Source: Akkermansia muciniphila
GTDB lineage: Bacteria; Verrucomicrobiota; Verrucomicrobiia; Verrucomicrobiales; Akkermansiaceae
Direction: 5' to 3'
DNA length: 64,000 nt
Assembly (NCBI GenBank): GCA_945874895.1
Contig: CAMCIC010000006.1
Coordinates: 124,001 to 188,000 of the forward strand
Positions 35,677 through 43,914 of this stretch are shown piece by piece; positions within the stretch are counted from its first letter, which is position 1, and each line of letters starts with the position of its first letter. The notes beneath the pieces were generated by a model. That model worked only from the letters and a program-made list of their open reading frames with translations, made no database searches and had not been told where the DNA came from. Made by a program: the position numbers and the translations under genes.

Positions 35677-35703
35677 AATTCTGAAATTCTGTCGAATTTT
35701 GCC
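35677..35703. repeat. Right terminal inverted repeat of the GxxExxY cassette
   Basis: Starts AATTCTGAAATTCTGTC and ends TTTTGCC. Its reverse complement matches 35224-35250 at 23 of 27 positions. It lies between the nrdB stop (35730) and the GxxExxY start (35670). Confidence 0.6.
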
Positions 35704-35729
35704 CTCTAGCCCAAAGCAGCCACTTTGAC

Positions 35730-36833
35730 TTACAGCTCATCATCGTCGATGTGGCCGAGGGCGGAGGCTTTTTGGTATTCGGTGACGCGACCTTCGAAGA
35801 AGTTCTGCTCTTTTTTCATGTCCATCATTTCCGCCAACCATGGGAAAGGATTGGAGACGCTCTCGTTAAGCGGAGCGAGACCGCAGGAGGCGAGTCGGCG
35901 ATCGGCAATGTAATCGATGTAATCCTCAAATTCATCGGCGCTGAGACCGATCGATGCCACTGGCAGGCAGTCGCGGATGAATTTTTTCTCAAGAGAAATG
36001 CCCTCTGCCATCGTGGCGCGCAGGTCCTCGCGGAACTCCTCGGTCCAGATGTCGGGATTTTCATCGACAAGGTCCATGAGCAGGTTGCGGAACACTTCGA
36101 TGTGGTTGGATTCATCGCGCAGGGTATAGCGGAACATCTGGCCGATACCGGGAAATTTGTTTTGGCGATAGAGGCTGAGAATCATGCCGAAGAGTCCGTA
36201 GAACTGCGTGCCTTCCATCACTTGGCCGAAAAGGAAAATGTTTTTTGCAAGAGCCTGCTTGTTGGCGGTAACGGTGAGATCGATGTCACGACGTAGCTTG
36301 CGGCTATTGGAGACGACGAAATGATTCTTCTCGGTGATGGTGGGAATGTCCTCAAACATGGCTTCACACTCATGCGGATTGAGCCCCAGTGAGGAAATCA
36401 TGTAAACGAGAGAGTCGGCATGAATGTTTTCCTCGTGAGCGTGGCGCCCGAGCACGAGCTTGAGTTCGGGAGCTGTCATCACTTCGCGAACGACGTGGAG
36501 GATGTTGTCGCCGACGATGCCTTCTGCTGCCGAAAAGTAGCCAATCCCCATCTTGATGATCCAGCGCTCCACATCCGAGATGTCATTGGAGCGCCATTGC
36601 TCCACGTCCTTTTGCATCGGGATGTCCTCTGGTTCCCAATGGTTGTTCTTCATGGTCTTGTAGAGGTCGTAGGCCCAAGAGTATTTCAGCGGAAGGATGT
36701 TGAAGAACATCGTTTCACGACCGTTGATCACTTTTTTCGCTGCATAGGCAGCTTCGGCTTTTTCTTTATCAAGAATGAATGTGCGCTGGCCCAGCGTGTA
36801 GCTGGTGGTATGGGAAGAGGTTGCGGTGCTCAT
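35730..36833 (-). CDS. nrdB: Ribonucleotide reductase beta subunit, class Ic-like
   Basis: Holds the metal cofactor that starts the radical chain for NrdA. It is 367 residues. The six metal ligands can be placed: E104, E135, H138, E207, E241 and H244 (four Glu, two His). The first is Glu where E. coli has Asp. Four residues after H138, where E. coli has the radical Tyr and Chlamydia Phe, there is L142. The overall sequence ('RQNKFPGIGQMFRYTLRDE', 'NPFPWLAEMMDM') closely resembles the chlamydial Mn/Fe protein as I remember it. The start at 36833 is chosen over an ATG 42 bp upstream. Confidence 0.93.
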   Translation of the reverse strand: MSTATSSHTTSYTLGQRTFILDKEKAEAAYAAKKVINGRETMFFNILPLKYSWAYDLYKTMKNNHWEPEDIPMQKDVEQWRSNDISDVERWIIKMGIGYFSAAEGIVGDNILHVVREVMTAPELKLVLGRHAHEENIHADSLVYMISSLGLNPHECEAMFEDIPTITEKNHFVVSNSRKLRRDIDLTVTANKQALAKNIFLFGQVMEGTQFYGLFGMILSLYRQNKFPGIGQMFRYTLRDESNHIEVFRNLLMDLVDENPDIWTEEFREDLRATMAEGISLEKKFIRDCLPVASIGLSADEFEDYIDYIADRRLASCGLAPLNESVSNPFPWLAEMMDMKKEQNFFEGRVTEYQKASALGHIDDDEL

Positions 36834-37275
36834 AATGGTCAAATTTGGAGAAGAGGGAACGGCAGCAAAACACATCAGAAGATCGCTTCAGATGCTTCAT
36901 TTGCAGCGCAAACAAAACTAGAGCAGGTTCGATACCAGGTCAAAGGAATTTTGCTCATGTGGTATCAACAAATTATTCACAATACCATATGTTGTGTATT
37001 CGGTTTTGTATTTGCAATGTAAAATCCCACCACCGCAAGCATCTTTGCGCTCTGGAGTGGAGGATCTAGGGGTAGAAAAAAAATTGCATACCCTCTGATC
37101 TAACAGCACTGAAGCGATTTTCTAAAAAATTCCCGTTGATGCCATGGGTGAGATGCTGTGCAAGAGCCATGGATGGCTGTGGAACATTGATTTTTCTTAG
37201 TGGAATAAAATTTCAAAAAATACGGCGATGAGAAAAATCCCATCGCCGTTGAGGTCAAATGCCGTTTGTGATCCG
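36834..37275. other. 442-bp intergenic region upstream of nrdB
   Basis: The promoter of the nrdB-nrdA operon must lie here. Two overlapping inverted repeats are seen: ATGTGGTAT (36957-36965) with ATACCATAT (36982-36990), and CACAA (36978-36982) with TTGTG (36992-36996). The second resembles an NrdR box but its spacer is 9 bp, not 4. The right end holds the terminator of the M42 peptidase gene. No gene was found. Confidence 0.6.
37214..37249 (-). terminator. Terminator after the M42 peptidase gene
   Basis: A perfect 9-bp stem (ACGGCGATG at 37222-37230 with CATCGCCGT at 37241-37249) and a 10-base loop. On the minus strand it is followed by A then six T. It lies 27 bp past the stop codon. Confidence 0.85.
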
Positions 37276-38334
37276 TCAGAATGACCAATCATACTTATCC
37301 ATTTCGCATGCACAGGCGGCGAGAAGGTCGATGCCCGCCTGAATGTCATCTTTGTCTGACATTTCAATGGTCTGATGGATGTGGCGTGTAGGGATGGAAA
37401 CGGCACCGGCGATGGAACCGCCTGCGCTCATGCGCTGCAGGCCTGCGGTATCGGTGCCGCCCCCGGCAAGGATCTCGGGTTGCCAAGCGATCTTGTGTTT
37501 TTTCGCGGTCTCTTTCATGAACGCGATCATGCGGTAGTCACAGATCACCGATGAATCCATCAGTTTGATGCCCACTCCTTTGCCCAGAGCGGTGCATTGC
37601 TCCTGCGGTGTGGAACCAGGAACATCATACGCAATGGTGGTATCCAGGCCGAAGCCGAAATCTGGCTGGATTTTTAAGGCGGAAACATGAGCGCCGCGCA
37701 GGCCGACTTCCTCTTGCACCGTGAATACGGCGTAAAAGTCATAGCATGGTTTGCGCTTGTTTTTTTTCAGAGCGCGCAGGGTTTCGATCAGAAGAAAAAC
37801 ACAAACGCGGTTATCTAACGATTTGACGTTCACACAGTTGCCGAGCTCGAGGAGTGGACCGTAGCGTGTCACTGAATCGCCGACGTGAATGTGCTTCTCC
37901 AGCTCTTTTTTCGTTAGACCGGTATCGATGAAATAATCGCGGATTTGAGCGGCTTTGTTGCGTTCCTCCGGTTGCATGATGTGGGTGGGCTTGCTTCCCA
38001 TCACGCCCATGATGTCCTTTTTGCCGTGAATGATTACACGCTGCGATGTGAGCGTTTTGGGATCGAAGCCGCCGAGCGTGTTGAAGCGCACGAAGCCCTT
38101 GTCATCGATGTGCGTGACGATGAAACCGATCTCATCCATATGCGCAGCGGCCATGATTTTTTTCTCAGAGGATTTGCCTTTTTTCAGAGCGACGACGTTG
38201 CCCATGTTGTCGACGGTGATGTCATCAGCAAGGTCTTTGATTTCCTCGAGCACGAGCTTACGGATTTCTTTTTCGAAGCCTGGTGCGCCGGGAGCTTCGC
38301 AAATGCGTGCGAGTAAGGGTGTGTTGATTGCCAT
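37276..38334 (-). CDS. M42 family metallopeptidase
   Basis: A cytoplasmic aminopeptidase-like enzyme of 352 residues, expected to form tetrahedral assemblies that trim peptides. Metal-binding and catalytic motifs: 'AAAHMDEIGFIV', 'NRVCVFLLIETLRAL' with the bridging Asp just before it, 'QEEVGLRGAH' and 'GGGTDTAGLQ'. The start at 38334 (MAINTPLLARICEAPG) matches the family; about 200 codons of open frame upstream overlap the divergent gene and are not likely to be coding. It is divergent from the DUF2851 gene. Confidence 0.9.
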   Translation of the reverse strand: MAINTPLLARICEAPGAPGFEKEIRKLVLEEIKDLADDITVDNMGNVVALKKGKSSEKKIMAAAHMDEIGFIVTHIDDKGFVRFNTLGGFDPKTLTSQRVIIHGKKDIMGVMGSKPTHIMQPEERNKAAQIRDYFIDTGLTKKELEKHIHVGDSVTRYGPLLELGNCVNVKSLDNRVCVFLLIETLRALKKNKRKPCYDFYAVFTVQEEVGLRGAHVSALKIQPDFGFGLDTTIAYDVPGSTPQEQCTALGKGVGIKLMDSSVICDYRMIAFMKETAKKHKIAWQPEILAGGGTDTAGLQRMSAGGSIAGAVSIPTRHIHQTIEMSDKDDIQAGIDLLAACACEMDKYDWSF

Positions 38335-38418
38335 GGCAGAGATAAATCGGAAAAGCCCTTTGTCGTCCAGTAAGAAGGCGGGAATTGACAAAAATGCCGC
38401 GATCCGCACTATGTCATT

Positions 38419-39792
38419 GTGCAATACGACGCGTTGATCGAGCAGGTATGGAACCATGGCTCCGTGGTGGCGGAAAGTGGTCCAGTCACTTTGCCAGCGG
38501 AGATCGAACTGCAGGCCCTCTGGTTTTCGGGAGCCTTTGGCAGGGACTTCACTACGACGGCTGGCGATGACGTACGCATCCTGCAATTCGGCGAGTGGAA
38601 CCGCAGTGCGGGGCCCGACTTTCAGCACGCAGTGGTCAGAATCGGGGATAGAGAACTTCATGGCTCGTTGGAACTGGATCCCCATCCTGGTGATTGGGAA
38701 AATCATCAGCACGCCACGAATCCCGCTTATCGGAATGTGGTTTTGCATGTGAGTTTCCGTGGTGAAGAGCGCTCTCATTTCATCCGCAATGACGAGCACA
38801 CGCTCATTCCGCAGGTGATCATCGATGACGAAGCCATCGCGCGTGCTTTGCAAGTTCCCAGGCGCGAAACGGCAATCGCAAGGGCTGGTCGTTGTGTTGC
38901 ACCCCTTCGCGACATGAGTGCGGTCCATGTGCAAACACTACTGCGCGAGGCCTCACTTCATCGGGCCCAAAACAAGACTCGGCTTTTTTTGCAAAATGTT
39001 GATGCGCATGGTCGTGATGCCGCATTGTTCCAATCGGTTGCTCAGACGCTGGGGTATCGTGGCAATGCTTTGTCGATGAAGATACTCGCACAGAGGGCGA
39101 GTCTGAGGAAACTCCGTGAATCTCACGATGCCATAGAAGCCATCCTTTTTGGGAGCGCGGGATTTCTGCATCCCCAAATTCACGAACGAGCTACGGGCGC
39201 TACACGCGAGTATCTCCGCGCGTTATGGGAAACCTGGTGGAAACATCGGGCCCTGTTTGAATCCACCCGTGAGATCCCATGGAAAATGCATGGTCATCGT
39301 CCGGCCAATCATCCGCACCGGCGCGTCGCGGCCCTAGCTTGTCTGGCAAAGCATTGGCCCACATTTCGATCGCTTGCCTATGCCCGACCGTTTCGTGTGG
39401 AACCTTTGCTCGCGGCTCTGAACCAACTCCACCACGAGTTTTGGAACCACCATCACACGCTTGCCTCGGTTCGCTCCGCCACACCGATCGTGCTGTTCGG
39501 TAAAACCCAAGCCCTTGAGTGGATTGCAAATCACCTTGCACCACTGGCCTTGCATGAGGATGCGGAATACGATTACGAGGTCTATCAGACATTGCGCGCA
39601 CCGACTTGCAATGAGACCGTGCGCCGCGCCGGCATTCGCCTCTTCGGCCACGAAACCCTGGCGAAGCCGTGGCAACGAACACTCGCACACCAACAGGCGC
39701 TGTTGCAGATCTATCGCGACTTTTGCTTGGAAGATACTAGCGATTGCGCTCACTGTCCTTTTCCCGAACAACTTTCCCAATGGCAATCATGA
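38419..39792 (+). CDS. DUF2851 family protein
   Basis: A 457-residue protein of a family known mainly from Bacteroidota and Verrucomicrobiota, with no known function. Characteristic blocks are 'QALWFSGAFGRDFTTTAGD', 'GPDFQHAVVRIG', 'LHGSLELDPHPGDW' and 'YRNVVLHVSF'. The C-terminal end holds four Cys (C448/C451 in 'DCAHC' and nearby), possibly metal binding. It starts with GTG at 38419, 28 bp after a TTGACA -35-like box. It overlaps dprA by four bases (ATGA). Confidence 0.85.
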   Translation: MQYDALIEQVWNHGSVVAESGPVTLPAEIELQALWFSGAFGRDFTTTAGDDVRILQFGEWNRSAGPDFQHAVVRIGDRELHGSLELDPHPGDWENHQHATNPAYRNVVLHVSFRGEERSHFIRNDEHTLIPQVIIDDEAIARALQVPRRETAIARAGRCVAPLRDMSAVHVQTLLREASLHRAQNKTRLFLQNVDAHGRDAALFQSVAQTLGYRGNALSMKILAQRASLRKLRESHDAIEAILFGSAGFLHPQIHERATGATREYLRALWETWWKHRALFESTREIPWKMHGHRPANHPHRRVAALACLAKHWPTFRSLAYARPFRVEPLLAALNQLHHEFWNHHHTLASVRSATPIVLFGKTQALEWIANHLAPLALHEDAEYDYEVYQTLRAPTCNETVRRAGIRLFGHETLAKPWQRTLAHQQALLQIYRDFCLEDTSDCAHCPFPEQLSQWQS

Positions 39793-40892
39793 CCGACACC
39801 GAAGCCTTCGTCGCCCTCAATCTACTGCCTCGCATCGGACCGGTGCGGGTGCAAAAGTTGCTCGATCATTTCTCCTCACCATCCGATGTTCTCGGCGCTC
39901 CGATGGATGTGCTGATGCGCGTGAGCCACATCGGCGAGGAAACCGCTGCCCTCCTCCACCGCTGGGAGGAACACTGCGATGTGACCCGCGAGTTGACCGA
40001 GGTGAAATCGCGAGGGCTGACCTTGCTGTCGAAGTTCGATGCCGATTACCCCGCACCTCTGCGTGAGGTGTATGATGCTCCCAATGTCTTGTATGTGTGG
40101 GGCAAGCTGGAGGAGCGCGACAAGCACTCCGTCGCCGTGGTCGGCTCACGGCGCAGCACGATGTATGGGACGCAAGCGACGAAAAAGTTTTCTTATCAAC
40201 TCGCCCACGCCGGTTATACCATCCTCTCTGGCTTGGCACGCGGCATCGATACAACCGCTCATGAAGCCGCCGTCGCTGCTGGTGGTCGCACCATCGCGGT
40301 GATCGGCTCGGGCTTGGCGAAACTCTATCCGCCGGAAAACCTCGCGCTGGCTGAAAAAATTGCCGACGGTCACGGCGCCGTTGTCTCCGAATTTCCTCTC
40401 CATACCGAGCCGGACAAACAAACCTTTCCACAGCGCAATCGCATCGTCGCCGCGTGGTGCCGGGCCTTGTTGGTGACGGAATGTCCGGCCTGGTCGGGCG
40501 CGATGATCACCGCCCATCTCGCCAGCGAATACGGCAAATCCGTCTACGCCGTTCCCGGCCCCATTGATAAACCGACCTCCGCTGGTTGCCACCAACTGAT
40601 CCGTGACGGCGCCACGCTAGCCGCTGATCCCGCACACATCATCGATGACCTCGGCGTGTTTTCCTTCGGCAAAAGTACGATGAACGTAGTAGATGAGTCG
40701 CAAGCGGAAATGCCCTTGTTGGAAGGTGATGAGGCAACGATTTACGCGGTCCTGGATAGCGAGGAAAAAAGTGTAGACCGCATCATCGGGCTCAGTGGTT
40801 TGCCAGCAGCCACAGTGACTGCCACCTTGATGAAACTGGAAATGCGTCGCTTGGTCAAAGCGCTGCCCGGTTTCCGGTTTTGTCGGCGGTGA
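39789..40892 (+). CDS. dprA: DNA-processing protein DprA
   Basis: Loads RecA on incoming single-stranded DNA during natural transformation. It is 367 residues. An N-terminal SAM-like domain is followed by the Rossmann fold with 'VVGSRRSTMYGTQATKKF', 'LARGIDTTAHEAA', 'IAVIGSGLAKLYPPEN', 'SEFPL' and 'PQRNRIVAAWCRALLVTE'. A C-terminal winged-helix domain (~300-367) follows. The start is the ATG inside the DUF2851 stop (ATGA); an ATG at 39780 is also in frame. No other competence gene is in the window. Confidence 0.93.
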   Translation: MTDTEAFVALNLLPRIGPVRVQKLLDHFSSPSDVLGAPMDVLMRVSHIGEETAALLHRWEEHCDVTRELTEVKSRGLTLLSKFDADYPAPLREVYDAPNVLYVWGKLEERDKHSVAVVGSRRSTMYGTQATKKFSYQLAHAGYTILSGLARGIDTTAHEAAVAAGGRTIAVIGSGLAKLYPPENLALAEKIADGHGAVVSEFPLHTEPDKQTFPQRNRIVAAWCRALLVTECPAWSGAMITAHLASEYGKSVYAVPGPIDKPTSAGCHQLIRDGATLAADPAHIIDDLGVFSFGKSTMNVVDESQAEMPLLEGDEATIYAVLDSEEKSVDRIIGLSGLPAATVTATLMKLEMRRLVKALPGFRFCRR

Positions 40893-40905
40893 GGACTGTG
40901 GTGGC

Positions 40906-40919
40906 GCTCCGATCGGAGC
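40906..40919. repeat. Short perfect palindrome between dprA and ABC-F gene
   Basis: The 14-bp palindrome GCTCCGATCGGAGC lies between two convergent genes. It has no T-run, so it is at best a weak terminator. Confidence 0.3.
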
Positions 40920-40962
40920 AGAATCTTCTCGTTGTGGTAATCCGCCTACACGTCATTCCTAC

Positions 40963-42573
40963 TCACGCGGTCACCGCACCGCGGTCGTCGTTGAGACCGG
41001 ATTTTTCGAGGAAATACTCGTAGCCGCCGGCATAGCGAGTGACTGTGCCGTTGTTGATGTGCAGCGTGGTTTCGGCCAGCGAGCGGATGAAGTGCACATC
41101 GTGGGAGATGAAAACCAGAGTGCCTTCGTAGCTCTTGAGAGCAGAAACGAGGGAGTCGATGGAGAGGATGTCGAGGTGGGTCGTCGGCTCATCCATGAGC
41201 AGGAGATTTGGCGGGTTGACGAGGAATTTCACCAGGTTCAAACGCGATTTTTCTCCTCCGGAGAGCACGGGAATGCGCTTCTCCACATCGGTGCGGCGGA
41301 ACAGGAAGGATCCGAGAATGGAACGTGCCTCATCCTCACGCAGCGTCGAACAGGCAGACATCACTTCCTCCAATACCGTGTTGTTTTCGTTGAGCGCTTC
41401 CGAGCGGTGCTGCGAGTAGTAGCCGAGTTTGGTCGCGTAGCCGACGTCGATTTTCCCGCCATTGATGGGCAAAACGCCGGCGAGAATCTTGAGCAAGGTC
41501 GATTTTCCCGCGCCGTTGGGGCCCACGAGCACGATCTTGTCGCCGCGTTCGATCGTGAGGTCGAGGTCCTTGTAAATCTGCTTCGTGCCATAAGCCTGAG
41601 AGATTTTTTGCAACTCGATGACTTTCTGGTTCGAGCGTGGCGGTTGGGGAAAACTGAACTTGAAGGCCTTGCGCGGTGCGCGTGGTTTTTCGATTCGTTC
41701 GAATTTTTCGAGGAATTTCACACGTGACTGCACTTGGGATGCTTTCGAAGTCACTTGGCGGAAGCGATCGATGAATTCCTGATGCCCCTCGATTTCCTTC
41801 TGCTGGTTGCGATAAGCCTGCACAAGCTGTTCGTAGCGCTGTTCGCGCTGTTGCAGATACGCGCTGTAGTTGCCGGGATAGGTGATGAGTTTCGCGGCAT
41901 CCGGATCGATTTCCACTACCGATTCGACCAAGGCGTCCATGAAATCGCGATCGTGGGAAATCATCAGAATCGCACCCGAGTAGTTGATCAGGTAGCGCTG
42001 GAGCCACAACAAAGAAAGCAGGTCGAGGTGGTTGGTGGGCTCATCGAGCATCAACAAATCCGGCTCCATGACGAGCAGTCGCGCGAGATAGGCGCGCATC
42101 ACCCAGCCGCCGGAGTATTCGCAAGCGGGTTTGTGAAAATCTTCCTCTTTGAAGCCGAGTCCATTGAGAATTTTTTTCGCCTTCGGTTCGAGTTGGTAGC
42201 CGTTGAGGTGATTGAACTGGTCCTGCGCCTTAGCGTATTCGGGATCGCCGTGATTGTCCTTGGCCTCGTGCTCGCGCATGGTGCGCAGCAGACCCACCAT
42301 TTCGGGCGTGACGCCCATGGCAATTTCCAGAATCGTCTCGTCCCCCGGCGATCCCGCTTCCTGAGCGAGGTAACCAGTGATGGCGTATTCATCGCGTTCG
42401 ATCGTTCCTTCGTCGGGAGAATCCTCGTCGAGGATCATACGAAATAGCGTCGATTTGCCAGCACCGTTGGGTCCCACCAGCGCCACGCGTTCTCCCCAGT
42501 TGATGGTCATTTCGGCTTCGCGCAGCAGCGTGCGGCCACCAAGAGTTTTGGTCAATTTGTGAACGGAAAGCAT
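40963..42573 (-). CDS. ABC-F family ATP-binding protein
   Basis: A soluble protein of 536 residues with two ATP-binding cassettes and no membrane domain; ABC-F proteins act on ribosomes (translation factors or antibiotic protection). Walker A 'GPNGAGKST' occurs twice, with Walker B 'LLMLDEPTNHLDL' and 'LLLMDEPTTHLDI' and signatures 'YSGGW' and 'LSGGEKSR'. A long charged linker between the cassettes ('QREQRYEQLVQAYRNQQKE') is helical, as in the P-site tRNA-interaction motif. The start at 42573 (MLSVHKLTK) fits the family. The subfamily (Uup, EttA, YbiT) was not resolved. Confidence 0.9.
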   Translation of the reverse strand: MLSVHKLTKTLGGRTLLREAEMTINWGERVALVGPNGAGKSTLFRMILDEDSPDEGTIERDEYAITGYLAQEAGSPGDETILEIAMGVTPEMVGLLRTMREHEAKDNHGDPEYAKAQDQFNHLNGYQLEPKAKKILNGLGFKEEDFHKPACEYSGGWVMRAYLARLLVMEPDLLMLDEPTNHLDLLSLLWLQRYLINYSGAILMISHDRDFMDALVESVVEIDPDAAKLITYPGNYSAYLQQREQRYEQLVQAYRNQQKEIEGHQEFIDRFRQVTSKASQVQSRVKFLEKFERIEKPRAPRKAFKFSFPQPPRSNQKVIELQKISQAYGTKQIYKDLDLTIERGDKIVLVGPNGAGKSTLLKILAGVLPINGGKIDVGYATKLGYYSQHRSEALNENNTVLEEVMSACSTLREDEARSILGSFLFRRTDVEKRIPVLSGGEKSRLNLVKFLVNPPNLLLMDEPTTHLDILSIDSLVSALKSYEGTLVFISHDVHFIRSLAETTLHINNGTVTRYAGGYEYFLEKSGLNDDRGAVTA

Positions 42574-42672
42574 AGGACAGGCGAGACGGTGCGGGAAAGA
42601 ACGCGGATATTCAAGGTTTTTCGCGGATGCAAAGGGGCGTGAATTTCGCTGTATTTTGACGGAAGGAATGCA

Positions 42673-42701
42673 TTGAGCTTCCGGAACTTCGCGTTTATGG
42701 T
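42673..42701 (+). promoter_or_regulatory. Candidate leaderless promoter of the EVE-domain gene
   Basis: TTGAGC at 42673-42678 and TATGGT at 42696-42701, with a 17-bp spacer. The ATG is eight bases downstream, the same geometry as three other promoters in the window. Confidence 0.4.
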
Positions 42702-42709
42702 GTCGCGGC

Positions 42710-43165
42710 ATGAAGCACTGGCTGATCAAGAGCGAACCGGATGTGTTTTCCATTTCCGATCTGAAAAAAGTCAAACAGGAACCCTGGAGTGGGGTGCGCA
42801 ATTATCAGGCGCGCAATTTCATGTGGCGCGAGATGCAGATCGGCGACCTGGCGCTGTTCTACCATAGCAATGCCACTCCTCCGGGCGTGGTCGGCGTCGC
42901 CCGCGTGGCATCGGAGCCCTATCCTGATCCGACCCAGTGGGATCCGGCATCGGAATACTTCGATGAAAAATCCACTGAGGCCAAGCCGCGCTGGTGGTTG
43001 GTGGATTTTTCTTTTGAAAAAGAGTTTTCGCAGATGGTGACGCTGGAGATGCTGCGTCAGGAAGCGAGACTCGAAGGCATGCTCGTGCTGCAAAAAGGCA
43101 CACGGCTTTCCATCACTCCCGTGGTGAAAAAACACTTCGATCTCATCGTGAAAATCGGGCGGTGA
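42710..43165 (+). CDS. EVE domain-containing protein
   Basis: A 151-residue protein of the PUA-like EVE family, related to human THYN1. Family blocks: 'HWLIKSEPDVFS', 'WSGVRNYQARNFM', 'IGDLALFYHS' and 'GVVGVARV'. EVE domains read modified bases in DNA or RNA, and some are fused to restriction enzymes. No such partner is nearby. It overlaps the next gene by four bases (GTGA). Confidence 0.9.
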   Translation: MKHWLIKSEPDVFSISDLKKVKQEPWSGVRNYQARNFMWREMQIGDLALFYHSNATPPGVVGVARVASEPYPDPTQWDPASEYFDEKSTEAKPRWWLVDFSFEKEFSQMVTLEMLRQEARLEGMLVLQKGTRLSITPVVKKHFDLIVKIGR

Positions 43166-43911
43166 ACATGATGCCCGACAATCCGACGGCCTGGACCATG
43201 GCGCTGTGCGGCGCCTTGTGCGTCGGCTTGTCGAAAACCGGCTTCACAGGGATTTCGATGATTTCCGTGCTGTTGTTTGCGGATTTGTTTGGGGCGAAAA
43301 CATCCGTGGGATTGGTCCTGCCCTTGCTGGTGATTGCGGACCTGACGGTTTACCCGGCTTTTCGCGAGCATGGTTCGTGGAAGCCGGTGGGGAAGTTGTT
43401 GTTGCCCACGTTGATCGGTCTGGGCATCGGCTATCTGGTATTGGCGTCGATCGATGATCAACAAGCGCGCAAGGGCATTGGCGTCTCCGTGCTTTTGATG
43501 GTGGCGGTGCAAGGACTGCGCTGGGCAAACCAACCGCTCTTTCATCGCGTCGCGGATTCGCCGTCGTTCGGGATCGCGGCGGGAGTGGCGGGTGGGATGG
43601 CGACCATGATCGCCAACGCCGCCGGCCCCGTGATCCAGTTGTTTCTGCTTTCTCGCCGCATTCCCAAGATGGAACTGATCGGCATCAGTGCGCGTTTTTT
43701 CCTGCTGATCAACCTGCTCAAAATACCGATGACGGTGAATCTATCGCTGACCACGTGGGAGACCTTGAAAATCAATCTGCTTCTGGTGCCCGGTGTATGG
43801 CTGGGCGTGGCGATGGGGAAATATCTTGTCAAGCGCGTGCCGCAGCGCTGGTTCGAGGGCTTGGTGATCGCCTTTTCCCTGACCGCCGGATTGCGCTTGT
43901 GTTTTTTCTAA
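43162..43911 (+). CDS. TauE/SafE family sulfite exporter-like membrane protein
   Basis: A 249-residue polytopic membrane protein with about eight hydrophobic helices. Family signs: 'LCVGLSKTGFTGISMISVLL' at the start and 'GVAGGMATMIANAAGPVIQL' in the second half, the two symmetric halves of the TSUP/TauE fold. These proteins move organosulfur or sulfite anions; the substrate is unknown. The GTG start overlaps the EVE stop (GTGA); ATGs at 43168 and 43171 are alternatives. It converges on the M50 peptidase gene, three bases apart. Confidence 0.85.
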   Translation: MNMMPDNPTAWTMALCGALCVGLSKTGFTGISMISVLLFADLFGAKTSVGLVLPLLVIADLTVYPAFREHGSWKPVGKLLLPTLIGLGIGYLVLASIDDQQARKGIGVSVLLMVAVQGLRWANQPLFHRVADSPSFGIAAGVAGGMATMIANAAGPVIQLFLLSRRIPKMELIGISARFFLLINLLKIPMTVNLSLTTWETLKINLLLVPGVWLGVAMGKYLVKRVPQRWFEGLVIAFSLTAGLRLCFF

Positions 43912-43914
43912 CGG

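Larger units (their letters stand above)
35224..35703. mobile_element. Inverted-repeat-bounded cassette carrying a GxxExxY gene (putative)
   Basis: A 480-bp unit between nrdB and nrdA. Its ends are imperfect terminal inverted repeats of 27 bp with 23 identical positions, including an unbroken 11-bp core GACAGAATTTC. Inside is a single ORF of the PD-(D/E)XK-like GxxExxY family. The repeats start seven bases upstream of its start codon and end 22 bases past its stop. AATTTT is found one base outside the core at each end, which could be a target duplication but is weak in such AT-rich DNA. Mobility is an inference from the layout. Confidence 0.5.

Noticed and set aside
35228-35699. AATTTT target-site duplication at the ends of the GxxExxY cassette
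   Set aside because: It is offset by one base on each side and the region is AT-rich, so chance is a fair explanation; kept only as a hint.
36978-36996. A true NrdR box
   Set aside because: The half sites fit but the spacing is 9 bp where the consensus has 4, so I report it only as an inverted repeat.
38335-38934. A 200-codon N-terminal extension of the M42 peptidase frame
   Set aside because: It overlaps the divergent DUF2851 gene and the translated part has no similarity to peptidases. The family start is at 38334.
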